Shown in pieces: positions 19,496 to 28,554 of a DNA stretch of 64,000 nucleotides. A model generated the notes under the pieces. The model had not been told where the DNA came from. It made no database searches and saw only the letters and a list, made by a program, of their open reading frames with translations. This DNA comes from Mycobacterium seoulense. Lineage in GTDB: Bacteria > Actinomycetota > Actinomycetes > Mycobacteriales > Mycobacteriaceae. The position numbers and the translations under genes were made by a program. Position 1 is the stretch's first letter. Every line of letters starts with the position of its first letter. The stretch lies in assembly GCF_010731595.1 (NCBI RefSeq), contig NZ_AP022582.1, positions 1 through 64,000 of the forward strand, given 5' to 3'.

Positions 19496-20467
19496 TCAGA
19501 GCGGATTTTTTCGAGGCGGTGCGACCACGGCAAGCGCGTCCGGTACCGCCCGGTACGTCATGGTTTCGCGCACTCCGAGGTAATCCCCGTCGAACTGGCA
19601 GGCGACCGGGCCCCCGGTCGAGGTGACGCGCACACAGGGCACATCGTCCGCGGTGATGAGGTGGTCGAACTCGAACTTCGGCCGCTTGGCGAACATCTGC
19701 CGCACGATGCGCAGCGTGGGAATCGTTTTCATGGTGGTGGGCGCGAACACGCCCAGCCCCGACTCGAAGGTGCAGCCGGGATTGGTCCATACCGGCCGGT
19801 CATTGGCGAACGTCCAGGGGCTGGAATTGGACACGAACGCGAAGCTCACCCCGGTGATGGGTTCGCGGCCCGGCAGTTCGAGGGTGAGCATCGGTTCGCG
19901 GCGCGTGTAGCCCCAGACGGCGGGCACCGCGGCGCGAATGTAGCGCCAGGCCGTCACCTTCCCGCCCTTGTCCCGTTCGGCCTCGACCGCGGCGACCACC
20001 TCCGCGTCGACACCCATCCCGGTGTTGAACACCGCCCACCGCTCACCGCAGTCGATCAGGCCGATGCGCCGCCAGGTGTGGTGGCGGTGGTAGTCGTCGA
20101 GCAACTGGATGAGCTGGTTGGTGGCGGCCACCGGGTCCCGCGAGATGCCCAGCGACCGCGCCAGCACGTTCGCCGAACCGCCGGGAACCACCGCGACCGC
20201 AGGGACCGGGCCGACGGGCCCCGATGCGGCGCCGGGACGGCCGAGCAGGCCATTGACCACACCGCTCACCGTGCCGTCGCCGCCGTGCACGACGACCAAA
20301 TCGACGCCGTCCGCGACCGCCTTCTCCGCGAGTTCCGTGCCGTGACCGCGGTGATTGGTGTGTTCGACGGTGAGCTGCAGCCGGCTCTTGAGCGCGTGCG
20401 CCAGCAGGTCGCGACCGGCCGGGGTGGTGGACGTGGCTGTGGGGTTCACGATCAGCACGGCGCGCAT
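19496..20467 (-). CDS. Diacylglycerol/sphingosine kinase-like lipid kinase
   Basis: 323-aa protein with the DAGK catalytic fold: MRAVLIVNPTAT at the N-terminus, the nucleotide loop HGGDGTVSGVVNGLLG (GGDGT at 62-66), VPGGSANVLARSLGI and AVFNTGMGVDAEVV. The C-terminus (VRVTSTGGPVACQFDGDYLG) is typical of YegS/BmrU-type enzymes, which phosphorylate lipids at the membrane face. Equivalent to Rv3218. The lipid substrate is unknown. Confidence 0.88.
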   Translation of the reverse strand: MRAVLIVNPTATSTTPAGRDLLAHALKSRLQLTVEHTNHRGHGTELAEKAVADGVDLVVVHGGDGTVSGVVNGLLGRPGAASGPVGPVPAVAVVPGGSANVLARSLGISRDPVAATNQLIQLLDDYHRHHTWRRIGLIDCGERWAVFNTGMGVDAEVVAAVEAERDKGGKVTAWRYIRAAVPAVWGYTRREPMLTLELPGREPITGVSFAFVSNSSPWTFANDRPVWTNPGCTFESGLGVFAPTTMKTIPTLRIVRQMFAKRPKFEFDHLITADDVPCVRVTSTGGPVACQFDGDYLGVRETMTYRAVPDALAVVAPPRKNPL

Positions 20468-20545
20468 GAAGCACGAGCTTATGCGGGCGGCCTAAGGCCG
20501 CGCTGTGGGGAACTCCCCGGCGGCCGGGTGACTACGCTGACGCGG

Positions 20546-21040
20546 GTGACAGGTTTCCGCCGCAACCCAGCGGCCGTCCCGTCCGCAGTGCGCGGTGCCG
20601 GACTCCTCGTGGTGGTGCAAGGGGCGGCCGCACTGGTCATCGCGGCGGTGCTGGTGGTGCGCGGCGTCGCGGGCGCCGACCAGCACGTGGTCAACGGGCT
20701 CGGCACCGCGGTGTTCTTCCTCTTGGCCGGGGCGGTGGTGCTGGCCGCCGGGCGCGCGCTGATCCTCGGCAAGCGCTGGGGCCGCGGGCCGGCCGTGATC
20801 ACCCAGCTGCTGCTCCTGCCGGTGGCGTGGTACCTGACGGTGGATTCGCACCGGCCGGGGTTCGGGATTCCCGCGGGCGTGGTGGCGCTGGCGGTATTGG
20901 GGCTGCTCTTCAGCCCGCGTGGCGTGCGCCCGCCGGCGGCGATCAGCGCGACTCCGCCAGCTCGGCCAATCGCGGACCGGACACCCGATAGGTGGTCCAC
21001 TCGCGCTGCGGTTCGCCGCCGACGGCGTCGTACAGCGTGA
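20546..21040 (+). CDS. Integral membrane protein (Rv3217c-like)
   Basis: 164 aa from a GTG at 20546 (MTGFRRNPAAVPSAVRGAGL). Three to four hydrophobic helices: LLVVVQGAAALVIAAVLVV, TAVFFLLAGAVVLAAGRAL, GPAVITQLLLLPVAWYL, and IPAGVVALAVLGLLF. The arginine-rich end runs 98 bases into the opposing GNAT gene, an unusually long overlap, so the true stop may be earlier if a base is missing. Function unknown. Confidence 0.75.
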   Translation: MTGFRRNPAAVPSAVRGAGLLVVVQGAAALVIAAVLVVRGVAGADQHVVNGLGTAVFFLLAGAVVLAAGRALILGKRWGRGPAVITQLLLLPVAWYLTVDSHRPGFGIPAGVVALAVLGLLFSPRGVRPPAAISATPPARPIADRTPDRWSTRAAVRRRRRRTA

Positions 21041-21418
21041 TGGCATCGGCGTTCCAGTTCAGCACGGCCCAAGACAACCGCGTGTAGCCCTTGTCGAGGC
21101 ATTCGGCCGCCAGCGCCGCCAGCAGCGCGCGGGCCAGGCCACGGCGGCGGAACCGCGGCCGCACGAACAGGTCTTCGAGGTAGATGCCCGCCACGCCGTC
21201 CCACGTGGAGAAGTTGAGAAACCACAACGCCATCGCGGCGATCTGGCCGTCGACTTCAGCGACATGCCCTAATACCGTCGGCGCGTCACCGAAAAGCGCC
21301 GCCGCGATTTGGTTTTCGGTGACCGTGCAGTGGTCGGCGGCCTTTTCGAATTCGGCCAGTGCGTGGATCATTTCGGTGATCGCGCCGGCGTCTTCGGAGT
21401 CGCGCGGCGGATGGTCAA
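20943..21418 (-). CDS. GNAT family N-acetyltransferase, probable frameshift near the start
   Basis: The body is a clear GNAT: ITEMIHALAEFEKAADHC, then DGQIAAMALWFLNFSTWDG, the acetyl-CoA loop FVRPRFRRRGLARALLAAL, and WAVLNWNADAITLYDAVGGE. The frame has no normal start. A TTG at 21418 overlapping the entC stop begins MTIRRATP in another frame; adding one base near 21395 joins it to EDAGAITEM, a typical GNAT opening. About 158 aa repaired. If the sequence is right, the first usable ATG is at the M of MIHALAEF. Equivalent to Rv3216; substrate unknown. Confidence 0.75.
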
Positions 21419-22512
21419 TGCTCGACGTCCAATGCGTTGAGGATGGTGGCGAATTTCGTTGTGGTTTCGGCGACTTCGGCGTCGGGATCGGATTCGGCGA
21501 CGATGCCGCCACCCGAGCGGGCGAGCGCGGTGCGGCGGTCCGCGGACAGTTGCGCGCAGCGGATGGAGACCACCCAGCGGCCGTCACCGCGCGCGTCGCA
21601 CCAGCCCACGGCCCCGGCGTAGAAACCGCGGTCGCCTTCCAACTCGGCGATGAGCTCGACCGCGGCCTTGGTCGGCACCCCGCCGACGGCCGGGGTGGGG
21701 TGCAGGGCCAGCGCCAAATCGATTGCGGTCGTTGACATGTCGCGGAGCCGCCCGCTGATCGGTGTGCACAGATGCCATACGGCGGCGGTGCGGCTCAGCT
21801 CGGGCTCGGCGGCGATCGTCAACTCGTCGCACAGCGGCTCCAGGGCCGCCCGGATGGTCTCGATGACCAGCTGATGCTCGTGCCGGTCCTTGGCCGAGCC
21901 GGCCAGCGCCGCGCCGTTGGCGGCGTCGGTCTCGGGGTCGCCGGCCCGGGGTGCCGAGCCGGCGAACGGCCGGCACGTGACCCGGTCCCCGGAGCGCGCC
22001 ACCAGCAGCTCCGGGCTGGCACCCACCAGCGCGACGCCGGCGTAGTCGTCGCCGGCGCCGGTCAGGTCGGCGAGGTAGCCGTATGCGGCCGGGTCGGCGG
22101 CAATCAGGCGGCGCAGGATGACGCGTGCGTCCAGGGGGGCGTCGGCGACCAGCCGCAGCGCGCGGGACAGCACCACCTTGGTGATCAGGCTGTCGGGCGC
22201 GGTGAGCTGATCGAGGGCCCGGCTGATGCGGGCGCGATACTCGGCCGGCGGAGGGTCGGCGGCGGCGACGCGCACCGGCGGCAGCGGGCCGGTCGGCCAG
22301 TCCGGTGGCGCGTCGGTGCGGCGCACCCCGTCGGGGGTCAGCAGCGCAGTGGGTTGTTCGACATCAAAAGGCAACGCGCCCAATACTATTGGGACCGAAC
22401 CGGAACGCAGCGCGTCCTGCGCGGCGGCCACTTCGCGGTAACGCTGCCGCACCCCCTCGGCAACGAGAGTCTGGTTCGGTCCGCACAACGCGAACACCGG
22501 TTCGGTATTCAC
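21415..22512 (-). CDS. entC: Isochorismate synthase (EntC/MenF family)
   Basis: Chorismate-utilising enzyme that makes isochorismate, feeding menaquinone or siderophore synthesis. The 365-aa frame from the GTG at 22512 carries LITKVVLSRALRLVADAPLD, GASPELLVARSGDRVTCRPF, AGSAPRAGD, KDRHEHQLVIETIRAALEPL, LHPTPAVGGVPTKAAVELI, and FYAGAVGWCDARGDGRWVVS, all hallmark segments. The GTG overlaps the gpm2 stop (GTGA). Equivalent to Rv3215. Confidence 0.93.
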   Translation of the reverse strand: MNTEPVFALCGPNQTLVAEGVRQRYREVAAAQDALRSGSVPIVLGALPFDVEQPTALLTPDGVRRTDAPPDWPTGPLPPVRVAAADPPPAEYRARISRALDQLTAPDSLITKVVLSRALRLVADAPLDARVILRRLIAADPAAYGYLADLTGAGDDYAGVALVGASPELLVARSGDRVTCRPFAGSAPRAGDPETDAANGAALAGSAKDRHEHQLVIETIRAALEPLCDELTIAAEPELSRTAAVWHLCTPISGRLRDMSTTAIDLALALHPTPAVGGVPTKAAVELIAELEGDRGFYAGAVGWCDARGDGRWVVSIRCAQLSADRRTALARSGGGIVAESDPDAEVAETTTKFATILNALDVEH

Positions 22513-23120
22513 CCGGGTTTGATCGCCTGCGGCTGGCTGGTCAATCCGAGCGCGGCGAGCTGCCGCACCCCGTGCTCGAAACCGCACACGGCGATGGAGC
22601 CGGCCAGCATCCAGAAGCGGCTGCCCTCGACGAGCGGCAGCTCCACCCAGCGCGTGATGATCGAGCGGGAGAAGTGGCTGTGCCCCACGAAAACCACGTC
22701 GCGCGAACTCATCTGCTCCAGCGCGAAGGCGACGGCGCGGTCGGCACGGTCGCTGACCTGCGCCACGCTCTCGCCACCGGGGCAGCCGTGCGTCCAGACC
22801 AGCCAATCGGGCACCGCTTCGTGGATCTGGGGGGTCGTCAAACCCTCGTAGGAGCCGTAATCCCACTCGGCGAGCAGGGGAGAGACCTCGTCCACGGCCA
22901 GCCCGGCGAGCTTGGCGGTGGTCAGGGCGCGTATGCGCGGGCTGCTGACGACGAACGGGTCGGCGAGGTTCAGCTCGCGCAGCACGCGGCCGGCGAGTTC
23001 GGCCTGGACGCGGCCGGTGTCGGTGAGCTCGAGGTCGGTCCGACCCGTGTGCTGGCCGGATTTCGACCACTCGGTCTCGCCGTGGCGGAGTAGGACCAGT
23101 CGGTGGTTGTGCAAGCCCAT
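22509..23120 (-). CDS. gpm2: Histidine phosphatase family protein (Gpm2, acid phosphatase)
   Basis: 203 aa, the same length as Rv3214. The phosphohistidine motif LLRHGETEW has R12-H13-G14; EWDYGSYEGLTTPQI and VFVGHSHFSRSII supply the acid and second histidine. Although named as a phosphoglycerate mutase, the M. tuberculosis protein behaves as a broad acid phosphatase, so the mutase name should be treated with caution. It is the first gene of a gpm2-entC-GNAT operon with overlapping starts and stops. Confidence 0.92.
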   Translation of the reverse strand: MGLHNHRLVLLRHGETEWSKSGQHTGRTDLELTDTGRVQAELAGRVLRELNLADPFVVSSPRIRALTTAKLAGLAVDEVSPLLAEWDYGSYEGLTTPQIHEAVPDWLVWTHGCPGGESVAQVSDRADRAVAFALEQMSSRDVVFVGHSHFSRSIITRWVELPLVEGSRFWMLAGSIAVCGFEHGVRQLAALGLTSQPQAIKPG

Positions 23121-23250
23121 GTCGACCGATTCTGCCGGACGGACACGCCAGCGTCCGCTGGAGTCACTGCCCGCAGCGCGGGCCGGGCGAACGTGCCAGG
23201 ATGGGCACTGTTGACCGGTTGGCGACGAGGCAGAGGGGAGAGCCGCGCCT

Positions 23251-24054
23251 ATGGCTGCTAAGACCCGGGTGTTGGCGGTGGCCAACCAGAAGGGCGGCGT
23301 CGCCAAGACGACGACGGTTGCCTCGCTGGGCGCGGCGATGGCCGACGAGGGTAAGCGGGTGCTGCTGGTCGACCTGGACCCGCAGGGCTGCCTGACCTTC
23401 TCGCTCGGCCAGGATCCCGACAAACTCCCGGTGTCCGTGCACGAGGTGCTGCTCGGCGAGGTCGAGCCCAACGCCGCGCTGGTCACCACGATGGAGGGGA
23501 TGACGCTGCTGCCGGCCAACATCGACCTGGCGGGGGCCGAGGCGATGCTGCTGATGCGTGCCGGCCGCGAATACGCGCTCAAGCGTGCGCTGGCCAAGCT
23601 GTCCGACGACTTCGACGTGGTCATCATCGACTGCCCACCGTCGCTGGGCGTGCTCACCCTCAACGGGCTGACCGCCGCCGACGAGGTGATCGTGCCGCTG
23701 CAGTGCGAGACGCTCGCGCACCGCGGCGTCGGCCAGTTCCTGCGCACGGTCGCCGACGTCCAGCAGATCACCAACCCGGGTCTGCGGCTGCTGGGTGCGT
23801 TGCCGACGCTGTACGACTCGCGGACCACCCACACGCGCGACGTGTTGCTGGACGTCGCCGACCGCTACAACATGCCGGTGCTGGCCCCGCCGATCCCGCG
23901 CACCGTGCGTTTCGCCGAGGCCAGCGCCTCGGGTTCGTCGGTGATGTCGGGGCGCAAGAACAAGGGCGCGTCGGCCTACGCCGACCTGGCGAAGGCGTTG
24001 CTCAAGCACTGGAAGACCGGCAAGCCGCTGCCGACGTTCGCCGTCGAGGTCTAG
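23251..24054 (+). CDS. ParA/Soj-family ATPase
   Basis: 267-aa ParA-type ATPase. The deviant Walker A is KGGVAKTT at residues 14-21, with VLLVDLDPQGCLTFSLG and VVIIDCPPSLGVLTLNGLTA following. The ATG at 23251 has an AGGGGAG site. No parB-like gene or parS site is adjacent, so this is an orphan ParA (Rv3213c-like) rather than the chromosomal oriC pair. Cargo unknown. Confidence 0.9.
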   Translation: MAAKTRVLAVANQKGGVAKTTTVASLGAAMADEGKRVLLVDLDPQGCLTFSLGQDPDKLPVSVHEVLLGEVEPNAALVTTMEGMTLLPANIDLAGAEAMLLMRAGREYALKRALAKLSDDFDVVIIDCPPSLGVLTLNGLTAADEVIVPLQCETLAHRGVGQFLRTVADVQQITNPGLRLLGALPTLYDSRTTHTRDVLLDVADRYNMPVLAPPIPRTVRFAEASASGSSVMSGRKNKGASAYADLAKALLKHWKTGKPLPTFAVEV

Positions 24055-24132
24055 GCTGCCCGGTCCCGGCATCGAGTGTGCCGTGGCGGTGCGGTTGGTC
24101 GGCGTGTCGCCGCCCCGGGCGCACACGCGATA

Positions 24133-25353
24133 TCAGCCCAGGGCCACCACGGTGTCGCCGCGCTGCTCGAAGACCTGGGATCCCGCGACCGCCGGCACCA
24201 CCGCGCGGCCGGGCGGGCCCGGCGCCCGGTTCACCGGGATGTAGCGCTCGTTGGCGCCGCTGACCGGGTCGTACACGCCGATCGCGCCGGTGACCGGCAC
24301 CAGTAGCCGGCCCGCCATCATCGCGCCCGGCCCCAGCGGCGCCATCGTGTCGCCCGCGGCGATCGTGTAGCGCAGCGACAGGTTGCCCGTCTCGAAGACC
24401 ATCAACGAATCGCCGGTCCACCAGGTGACCAGGCTGCCGGCATGCGAGACCGCGCCCGGACCCGACGGCGCCTTGGACAGCAGGGTGCTCGACACCGTGG
24501 TGCCGGTCTCGTCGACCACGTCCACCCGGGGCTGCGGCGACGGCAGGTACACCGCGGTGTTGCGCTCCCAGACGGCCAGCACCCGGGCGCCCGAGTCCGC
24601 GGTGATCCCGGGTTCGGCGACGATGCGTTGCTGCGGTTCGTCGTCGTCCTTACCGGGCCGCAGCAGCACCAGCCGCAGGTCGGCCGGGTTCACGCAGCTT
24701 TCCAGCACCGACACGGCCGCCGAGCTGGCCGCCGCCGAGACCAGCTTGCAACCCGAGTGCAGCCCGCGCGCCGAGGGCTTCACCCGCGCGTCGGTCTCGC
24801 CGTAGGCCACCATCCGGACCATGTCGGAGCGCCACAGTTCCAGCCGGGTGTCGCCGGCCGACAGTACCGTCGTGCCGTCGGTGGACAACCGCACGCGCGG
24901 GTCGGCGTAGCCGCTGCGGGCCGGCCCGCGCCGACCCGTGGAACCGTCGAGTGTGCTCACCTGCCCGCATCCGCGGTCGTCGCGGTAGACGGCGACGGCG
25001 TAGTGGTAGATCCAGGAGACGCCGCAGAGATCGCTGCCACGCTGGTAGCTCCAGCGGGACTGACCCGAGCGGGGGTCGCGCCCCTCCACCCGGCGGCCGT
25101 CGCCGGTGACCACCGTCCCGCCGACCGCCACGGGCGCGGTGGTGGCCGGACTGGCCGCCGTCCACAGCTCATGCAGGGTGGCCGGTACCTGCCGGGCGGG
25201 GTTGGGGTTGGGCGCCGCGACGGCGGCGGGCCGGCTGATGGTGGCCCGGGCGTCGCTGGTCCACCAGATCAGCGAGGCGACGGCGGCAACCACGACCGCG
25301 ATCGCCGCGGCGGCCAAGACGTCGCCCTTGGTGCGGCGTTCGGGTCTGACCAT
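24133..25353 (-). CDS. Membrane-anchored beta-propeller protein (Rv3212-like)
   Basis: 406 aa with an N-terminal anchor (VLAAAAIAVVVAAVASLIWW) after a short basic cytoplasmic tail, then an exported region with PQQ-like propeller blades (GGTVVTGDGRRVEGRDPRSG, QVSTLDGSTGRRGPARSGYA, RVDVVDETGTTVSS, AIGVYDPVSGANERYIPV). Four or so scattered cysteines (for example in LCGVSWIY and RGCGQVS) could pair outside the cell. It follows rhlE by 15 bases on the same strand. Function unknown. Confidence 0.8.
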   Translation of the reverse strand: MVRPERRTKGDVLAAAAIAVVVAAVASLIWWTSDARATISRPAAVAAPNPNPARQVPATLHELWTAASPATTAPVAVGGTVVTGDGRRVEGRDPRSGQSRWSYQRGSDLCGVSWIYHYAVAVYRDDRGCGQVSTLDGSTGRRGPARSGYADPRVRLSTDGTTVLSAGDTRLELWRSDMVRMVAYGETDARVKPSARGLHSGCKLVSAAASSAAVSVLESCVNPADLRLVLLRPGKDDDEPQQRIVAEPGITADSGARVLAVWERNTAVYLPSPQPRVDVVDETGTTVSSTLLSKAPSGPGAVSHAGSLVTWWTGDSLMVFETGNLSLRYTIAAGDTMAPLGPGAMMAGRLLVPVTGAIGVYDPVSGANERYIPVNRAPGPPGRAVVPAVAGSQVFEQRGDTVVALG

Positions 25354-25368
25354 CCGTGGGCGCGTGGC

Positions 25369-26862
25369 TCAGTTGGCGTGTGTACCGGCTTCGGCGGGCT
25401 TGCGACGCCGACGGCGGCGCCGGCCGGTCCCGGTGTTGCCGGGCGCCTCCGCGGCGGGTTCACCGTTGGTGGCGCCGGCCGCGGTCCCGCCGGGGTGGCT
25501 GCTGACCGGTTGGCCGCCGCGGGTGCGGCGCCGCGGTGCGCCGGAGCGGGCACGCCCGGGCCGTTCCGTCGTCTGGGGGTCACGCTCGGCGCTGCGGCGT
25601 TGGCCCTGCGGCCTCTTCGGCGCGCCGACCGTGCCGCTCGTCTCGGCGGGGATGCCCAACTCTTCGTAGAGGTGCGGCGAGCTCGAGTAGGTCTCGGCGG
25701 GTTCGGGGCAGTTCAGGCCCAGGGCCTTGTCGATCATCGACCAGCGGGGCAGCTCGTCCCAGTCCACCAGGGTGACCGCGACGCCGGTCTTGCCGGCGCG
25801 GCCCGTGCGGCCGATGCGGTGCACGTAGGCCTGTTCGTCCTCGGGGATCTGGTAGTTGATGACGTGGGTGACGTCGTCGATGTCGATGCCGCGGGCGGCC
25901 ACGTCGGTGGCGACCAGCACGTCGATGTCCCCGGACCGGAAGGCGCTGAGCGCCTTCTCGCGGGCGGCCTGGTTGAGGTCGCCGTGCACGGCGCCGACCT
26001 TGAAACCCCGCTCGGCGAGCTCGTCGGCGACCTTCTGCGCGGTGCGCTTGGTGCGGGTGAAGATCATCGTCGCGCCGCGGCTTTCGGCCTGCAGCACGCG
26101 GCTGACCAGTTCGACCTTGTCCAGGGCGTGGGCGCGGTAGACGAACTGCTCGGTCTTGTCGTGCACCGCCGAGGAATGCGGTGCCTCCGCCCGGATGTGG
26201 GTGGGCTGGTTCATGAACGTGCGGGCCAGCGTGATGATGGGCCCCGGCATGGTCGCCGAGAACAGCATCGACTGCCGGTCGGAGGGGATCTGGCGCAGGA
26301 TGCGCTCGATGTCGGGCAGGAAGCCCAGGTCGAGCATCTCGTCGGCTTCGTCGAGCACCAGCACCGAGAGCCCACCGAGTTGCAGGTGGCCCTGCTGGGC
26401 CAGGTCGAGCAGTCGGCCGGGGGTCCCCACCACGACGTCGGCGCCGGCGCGCAGCGCGTCGATCTGGGGCTCGTAGGCGCGCCCGCCGTAGATGGAGATC
26501 ACCGACAGCCGTCGGCCGTCCTCGGCGGTCAGGTACTTGGCCGCGGTGGCCAGGTCCTCGGTGACCTGCACGCACAGCTCGCGCGTCGGCACCACGATCA
26601 AGGCGCGTGGCGTCCCGTTGAGCGGGCGCGCCGCGGCCTGGGCGGTGATGCGTTGCAGCAGCGGTACGCCGAAGCCGAACGTCTTGCCCATGCCGGTGCG
26701 GGCCTGGCCGATCAGGTCGTCGCCGGCGAGCGCCAGCGGCAGGGTCAGTTCTTGAATCGCGAAGGGCCGCTCGATGCCCTTTTCCGCGAGGGCGCGCACG
26801 ATTTCGTCGCGAACGCCGAGATTGGCAAAGGTCAATTCAGTTGTGCTGGTCAGTGTGCTCAT
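25369..26862 (-). CDS. rhlE: DEAD-box ATP-dependent RNA helicase RhlE
   Basis: 497 aa. Motifs in order: Q-motif region RPFAIQELTLPLALAGDD, Walker A ARTGMGKT, VVPTRELCVQV, DEAD in VLVLDEADEMLDLGF, FSATMP, TMIFTRTKRTAQ, VATDVAARGIDID and HRIGRTGRAG. The C-terminal 110 residues are a low-complexity basic tail (arginine runs ending RRRRRRRKPAEAG) likely to bind RNA. The start at 26862 gives MSTLTSTTELTFANLG. In mycobacteria RhlE works in RNA degradation and ribosome assembly. Confidence 0.94.
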   Translation of the reverse strand: MSTLTSTTELTFANLGVRDEIVRALAEKGIERPFAIQELTLPLALAGDDLIGQARTGMGKTFGFGVPLLQRITAQAAARPLNGTPRALIVVPTRELCVQVTEDLATAAKYLTAEDGRRLSVISIYGGRAYEPQIDALRAGADVVVGTPGRLLDLAQQGHLQLGGLSVLVLDEADEMLDLGFLPDIERILRQIPSDRQSMLFSATMPGPIITLARTFMNQPTHIRAEAPHSSAVHDKTEQFVYRAHALDKVELVSRVLQAESRGATMIFTRTKRTAQKVADELAERGFKVGAVHGDLNQAAREKALSAFRSGDIDVLVATDVAARGIDIDDVTHVINYQIPEDEQAYVHRIGRTGRAGKTGVAVTLVDWDELPRWSMIDKALGLNCPEPAETYSSSPHLYEELGIPAETSGTVGAPKRPQGQRRSAERDPQTTERPGRARSGAPRRRTRGGQPVSSHPGGTAAGATNGEPAAEAPGNTGTGRRRRRRRKPAEAGTHAN

Positions 26863-27008
26863 GCGTGAGTAGGAAGCCTTTCGGTGACGTATCGGGTTGT
26901 GTCGGTGTTTCTCTGTCGCGGTCACGCGCGCACGAGTTCCGACTCCGAATACGTCGCCGAGTCGCGGGCCCTGCTCTGGGCGGGCCAGCTGTGCACGCAC
27001 ATTTCGCC

Positions 27009-27043
27009 GATAGCGGCTTTGGTGAAGAAATACAGCCGCTATC
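27009..27043. repeat. 10-base inverted repeat upstream of rhlE
   Basis: GATAGCGGCT (27009-27018) and AGCCGCTATC (27034-27043) are perfect complements around a 15-base A-rich loop. The site lies about 150 bases before rhlE and 70 before the ferritin-like gene, inside the 249-base divergent gap. It could be an operator or a hairpin in the rhlE leader. Confidence 0.5.
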
Positions 27044-27111
27044 TACATACATGATAGCCGGTCGACCGCTGGGCCCCCGTTGGCGCGGGGTCCGCCGACT
27101 ACAGTGTTGCC

Positions 27112-27831
27112 ATGACCCGGCCCTCTTGGCAGCCGTCCGAAGCCGACCTGGAAGCCGACCAGGGGGACGATTCGCCCGCCTCTCGCCTGCCCGCCGATCA
27201 CCCCGGCGTCAACGAGTTGTTCGCGGTCTTGGCGTACGGCGAGATCGCCGCGTTCTACCGGCTCACCGACGAGGCCCGGATGGCTCCCGACCTGCGCGGA
27301 CGGATCTCGATGGCCAGCATGGCCGCCGCCGAGATGCAGCACTACGAGCTGCTGCGCGACGCCCTGGAAAGCCGTGGCGTCGACGTGGTGTCGGCGATGT
27401 CGAAGTACGTCTCGGCGCTGGAGAACTACCACCGGCTGACGATGCCCAGTACCTGGCTGGAGGCGTTGGTGAAGACCTATGTCGGCGACGCGCTGGCCGC
27501 CGACCTGTACCTGGAGATCGCCGACGGGCTGCCCGACGAGATCGCCGGCGTGGTGCGGGCGGCGCTGTCGGAGACCGGGCACTCGCAGTTCGTCGTCGCC
27601 GAGGTGCGCGCCGCCGTGACCGCCAGCGGCAAGCAGCGCAGCCGACTGGCGCTGTGGTCGCGTCGCCTGTTCGGCGAGGCGATCACGCAGGCCCAGTACC
27701 TGCTGGCCGACCACGACGAGCTGGTCGACCTGCTGGTGTCGGGCGCCGGCAGCCTGGGCCAGCTCAGCGCGTTCTTCGACCGGCTGCAGCACACGCACGA
27801 CCGGCGGATGCGCGAACTGGGTCTGAGCTGA
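27112..27831 (+). CDS. Ferritin-like fold protein (Rv3210c-like)
   Basis: 239-aa, mainly helical protein. VNELFAVLAYGEIAAFYRLT, MASMAAAEMQHYELLRDALE (ExxH), and a second half with GDALAADLYLEIADGL and ALSETGHSQFVVAEVRAAV (ExxxxH-type) give the paired Glu/His positions of a di-iron four-helix bundle, as in MiaE-like proteins. TACAGT at 27100-27105 sits six bases before the ATG, so the message is probably leaderless. Enzymatic role unknown. Confidence 0.78.
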   Translation: MTRPSWQPSEADLEADQGDDSPASRLPADHPGVNELFAVLAYGEIAAFYRLTDEARMAPDLRGRISMASMAAAEMQHYELLRDALESRGVDVVSAMSKYVSALENYHRLTMPSTWLEALVKTYVGDALAADLYLEIADGLPDEIAGVVRAALSETGHSQFVVAEVRAAVTASGKQRSRLALWSRRLFGEAITQAQYLLADHDELVDLLVSGAGSLGQLSAFFDRLQHTHDRRMRELGLS

Positions 27832-27834
27832 CCG

Positions 27835-28554
27835 TCAGCGCGTGCAGGTCGCCAGGCTCGAGTTGGTGGTCGACGCGGCCACCAGTTGACCGGCGGCGTT
27901 GACGATCGAGCAGTTGAGCCGGCCGTAGAAGCTGGTCGCGACCACCGACGGGTTCTGCACGCCGGGATTCAGGATCACCGCCTTGGTCCACGGCAGCGAC
28001 ACGTTGAACTCGGTCTGGGAGTAGCCCTGCCCGTCGGTGTAGACGATGTTCACCAGATCCAGCAGCTGCTTGCTGCCGGTCACGCTGTAGACGACGGTGC
28101 GCGGGTTGAGCGCGGCCGACGGCGGGGGCGTCAGCGTCAGGGGCGGGGCCGCGGTGGGCGTTCCCGTCGGGGCCAGGCTCGCTGAAGCGCTGGGCGGGGT
28201 CAGCGTGGTGACCGTTTCGGGCGGCAACTGGGCCGTGCGCGACGGGCTGAGCTGCGCGGTGGGCGCGGCGGAGCTCTTCGTCGTCGCCGGCGCGGACGTC
28301 ACCGGCTGCGGGGCCGGCGCGATTGTGGCCTTGGTGGTGGCGCTGTCGCCACTGTTGATGATGACGGCGGTCGCGATCGCGCCGATGGCCACCACGGCGC
28401 CCAGGATCGCCGTGGCCGGGCGCCAGCGAAGCTCGGCAGGCCAGCCGGTCCAGGTGTAGTCGCCCTCGGGGTGGGCGTCGGCTCGGTAAAGCTCATCGGT
28501 CTCGTCGTCGGGGTAGTCCCGCACCTCGTCGAGATCGGCCAGTGTGGTACCCAT
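27835..28554 (-). CDS. MmpS-like membrane-anchored protein (Rv3209-like)
   Basis: 239 aa from ATG 28554 (MGTTLADLDEVRDYPDDETD). One transmembrane helix (ATAILGAVVAIGAIATAVII) is followed by a long Pro/Thr/Ala/Ser linker (residues about 75-145) and a C-terminal domain: TVVYSVTGSKQLLDLVNIVY, QTEFNVSLPWTKAVIL and SFYGRLNCSIVNAAGQLV, the beta-sandwich pattern of MmpS proteins, with two cysteines. No mmpL partner is adjacent. It ends three bases after the ferritin-like gene, convergently. Confidence 0.78.
   Translation of the reverse strand: MGTTLADLDEVRDYPDDETDELYRADAHPEGDYTWTGWPAELRWRPATAILGAVVAIGAIATAVIINSGDSATTKATIAPAPQPVTSAPATTKSSAAPTAQLSPSRTAQLPPETVTTLTPPSASASLAPTGTPTAAPPLTLTPPPSAALNPRTVVYSVTGSKQLLDLVNIVYTDGQGYSQTEFNVSLPWTKAVILNPGVQNPSVVATSFYGRLNCSIVNAAGQLVAASTTNSSLATCTR

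Noticed and set aside
19199..20545. Upstream extension of the Rv3217c-like frame through the lipid kinase gene
   Set aside because: The 449 extra codons are antisense to the DAGK gene; the GTG at 20546 is the sensible start.
23251..24054. ParA as part of the oriC partition locus
   Set aside because: No parB or parS nearby and the neighbours are Rv3212-Rv3214-like; it is the orphan ParA.
24442..26868. 808-codon open frame opposite Rv3212-like and rhlE genes
   Set aside because: Antisense shadow spanning two real genes; no domain.
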